Shown piece after piece: positions 62,843 through 64,000 of a DNA stretch of 64,000 nucleotides. Under the pieces are notes generated by a model. That model was not told the origin of the DNA and searched no databases. It saw only the letters and a list, made by a program, of their open reading frames with translations. The DNA is from JANNSX01 sp041397825 (GTDB lineage: Bacteria; Pseudomonadota; Alphaproteobacteria; Rhizobiales; Hyphomicrobiaceae): contig JAWKVX010000005.1 in NCBI GenBank assembly GCA_041397825.1, forward strand, positions 372,001-436,000, in the 5' to 3' direction. A program made the translations under genes and the position numbers. The first letter of the stretch is position 1, and each line of letters begins with the position of its first letter.

Positions 62843-63062
62843 GAGATGGCTCATAGCACGACAGCGGCCCGAGTGGCAGGGCCAGCTTGCCGTCATCGTC
62901 AACCGGCCGACTGGAATATCCGTGCCGATCGTGGTTCTCTGGCGCGTCGCAGGCGGCCCGGAGGCGGTCGCAAACCGGCCAGCCCGTTCAACGCCGCCTG
63001 AGGCATTGAATTCGCAAGCCGCCGGCACCGCCGGACGAGGTTCTGGACCAGGGAAGATTGCC

Positions 63063-64000
63063 ATGAAATCGCAAGCGCGAGCCGTCGTCATCGGAGGCGG
63101 CGTCGTCGGTGTCGCCACACTCTATCATCTCGCCAAGAAGGGCTGGTCGGATGTCGTCCTTTGCGAGCGGAAGGAGCTGACCTCGGGCTCGACCTGGCAC
63201 GCGGCCGGCCTGCTGCCGTTGTTCAACCTCTCCTATTCGGTCGGGCAGATCCACAAATACTCTGTCAAGCTCTACAAGGAGCTCGAGGCCGAGACCGGCC
63301 AGAATGTCGGCTTCTCCGTCTGCTCCAACATCCGTCTCGCCCGGACGAAGGATCGCTGGGACGAGTTCATGTATTATGCCGGCGTCGCCGAGACGATCGG
63401 TGTCAAGGTCAACAAACTGACGCCGGCGCAGGTGAAGGACATCTGGCCGCTCTGCAACACGGACGGCATCATTGGCGCCATCCAGCACCCTGAGGACGGG
63501 TATATCCAGCCGGCCGATCTGACCCAGGCACTCGCTATCGGTGCCCGCAAGCTCGGTGCCGAGATCTATCGCAACACGACCGTCACCGCGATTGAGCAGA
63601 CACCGGCAGGCGAATGGCTCGTCAAGACGGACAAGGGCGACATCGTTTGCGAGCATGTCGTGTCCTGCACCGGCAACTTCGCTCGCAAGACCGGCGAGAT
63701 GGTCGGCCTGGACGTGCCGGTCATCCCGGTCCAGCATCAATACATCGTCACCGAGGATCATCCGGAGATCGTCAAGCGCCGCGAGCAGGGACTGCCCGAG
63801 CTCGGCGTTCTGCGCGAGGCGGATTCCTCCTGGTACATGCGCGCGGAGAAGGGCGGCCTCCTGCTCGGCCCTTACGAGAAGGGTGCTCCCGCCTGCTATG
63901 TCGATGGCCCCTCGGAGCAATCCGAGTACGAGCTGTTCCAGGAAGATCTCGACCGACTGATGCCGCATGTCGAGACGGCGATCGCACGGGTTCCGGCCTT
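63063..64000 (+). CDS. FAD-dependent amine oxidoreductase (dimethylglycine/sarcosine dehydrogenase type), cut by the right edge
   Basis: The visible 312 codons hold the FAD-binding domain of the DAO family: IGGGVVGVATLYHLAKKG at about 10-27, CERKELTSGSTWHAAGLL with the flavin-linking type His/Trp region, and VIPVQHQYIVTED. The family includes dimethylglycine and sarcosine dehydrogenases, whose C-terminal aminomethyltransferase part would lie beyond the window. AGGGAAG lies about 9 bp before ATG 63063. It diverges from the polyamine-type importer operon with a 220-bp spacer, suggesting joint regulation. Confidence 0.92.
   Translation, partial: MKSQARAVVIGGGVVGVATLYHLAKKGWSDVVLCERKELTSGSTWHAAGLLPLFNLSYSVGQIHKYSVKLYKELEAETGQNVGFSVCSNIRLARTKDRWDEFMYYAGVAETIGVKVNKLTPAQVKDIWPLCNTDGIIGAIQHPEDGYIQPADLTQALAIGARKLGAEIYRNTTVTAIEQTPAGEWLVKTDKGDIVCEHVVSCTGNFARKTGEMVGLDVPVIPVQHQYIVTEDHPEIVKRREQGLPELGVLREADSSWYMRAEKGGLLLGPYEKGAPACYVDGPSEQSEYELFQEDLDRLMPHVETAIARVPA

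Overview
The window is GC-rich, densely packed bacterial chromosome with no rRNA, tRNA, phage or complete insertion sequence recognised. The gene set points to an alphaproteobacterium, most likely of the Rhizobiales (Hyphomicrobiales): an IalB-family protein, def-fmt next to rmuC, many ABC and TRAP importers for organic nitrogen compounds, Tat-type binding-protein signals, and a cupin lyase of the dimethylsulfoniopropionate (DMSP) lyase family. The taxonomic call is inference from gene content only.

Layout. 1-6.7 kb, minus strand: an S8 protease cut by the left edge, then the stress module prkA-yeaH-spoVR. 7.2-8.6 kb: a fumarylacetoacetate-hydrolase-family enzyme paired with the DMSP-lyase-type cupin. 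8.8-20.8 kb: a divergently organised sugar-acid island with an SDR and a SelA-like PLP lyase on the left arm. Its right arm runs aldolase, PfkB kinase, SMP-30 lactonase, ROK regulator, GlcN6P-deaminase-like protein, CUT1-type ABC importer and a glycerol-1-phosphate-dehydrogenase-like enzyme. 20.8-21.8 kb: debris with a serine-hydrolase relic and a winged-helix regulator. 21.9-34.6 kb, minus strand: a dipeptide-type ABC importer with an M20 amidohydrolase and an amidinohydrolase, preceded by an acyl-CoA dehydrogenase, a kinase/M23/phospho-lyase triple fusion and an LprI-like protein. 34.7-41.0 kb: SDR, 3-hydroxyisobutyrate-dehydrogenase-like enzyme, TRAP transporter and a glutamine-synthetase-like ligase. 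41.2-55.8 kb: mostly housekeeping (fmt, def, rmuC, NodB deacetylase, MgtE, CcdA, glycosyltransferase, threonine-dehydratase-like enzyme, dipeptide epimerase, IalB, YejA-like binding protein, sterol-desaturase-family protein) with a candidate structured RNA near 48.5 kb. 55.8-64 kb: a polyamine-type ABC importer operon that includes a class III aminotransferase and an L-serine ammonia-lyase, divergent from an FAD amine oxidoreductase cut by the right edge.

How it works together. Most of the window is scavenging of small organic nitrogen compounds: import, removal of the nitrogen group (lyases, aminotransferases, amidinohydrolase, serine ammonia-lyase), then delivery to pyruvate or acyl-CoA. 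The most unusual system is the 8.8-20.8 kb island. Its enzymes fit an amino-sugar or amino-sugar-acid route through a lactonase, a SelA-like ammonia-lyase, a 2-keto-3-deoxy-acid kinase and an aldolase. The loops that would bind phosphate in its GlcN6P-deaminase-like and KDPG-aldolase-like members are altered, so the true substrates may differ from the textbook ones. A TTGACA promoter and a 17-bp near-palindrome sit directly in front of the ROK regulator gene. All functional statements rest on motifs read by eye; no database search was run.
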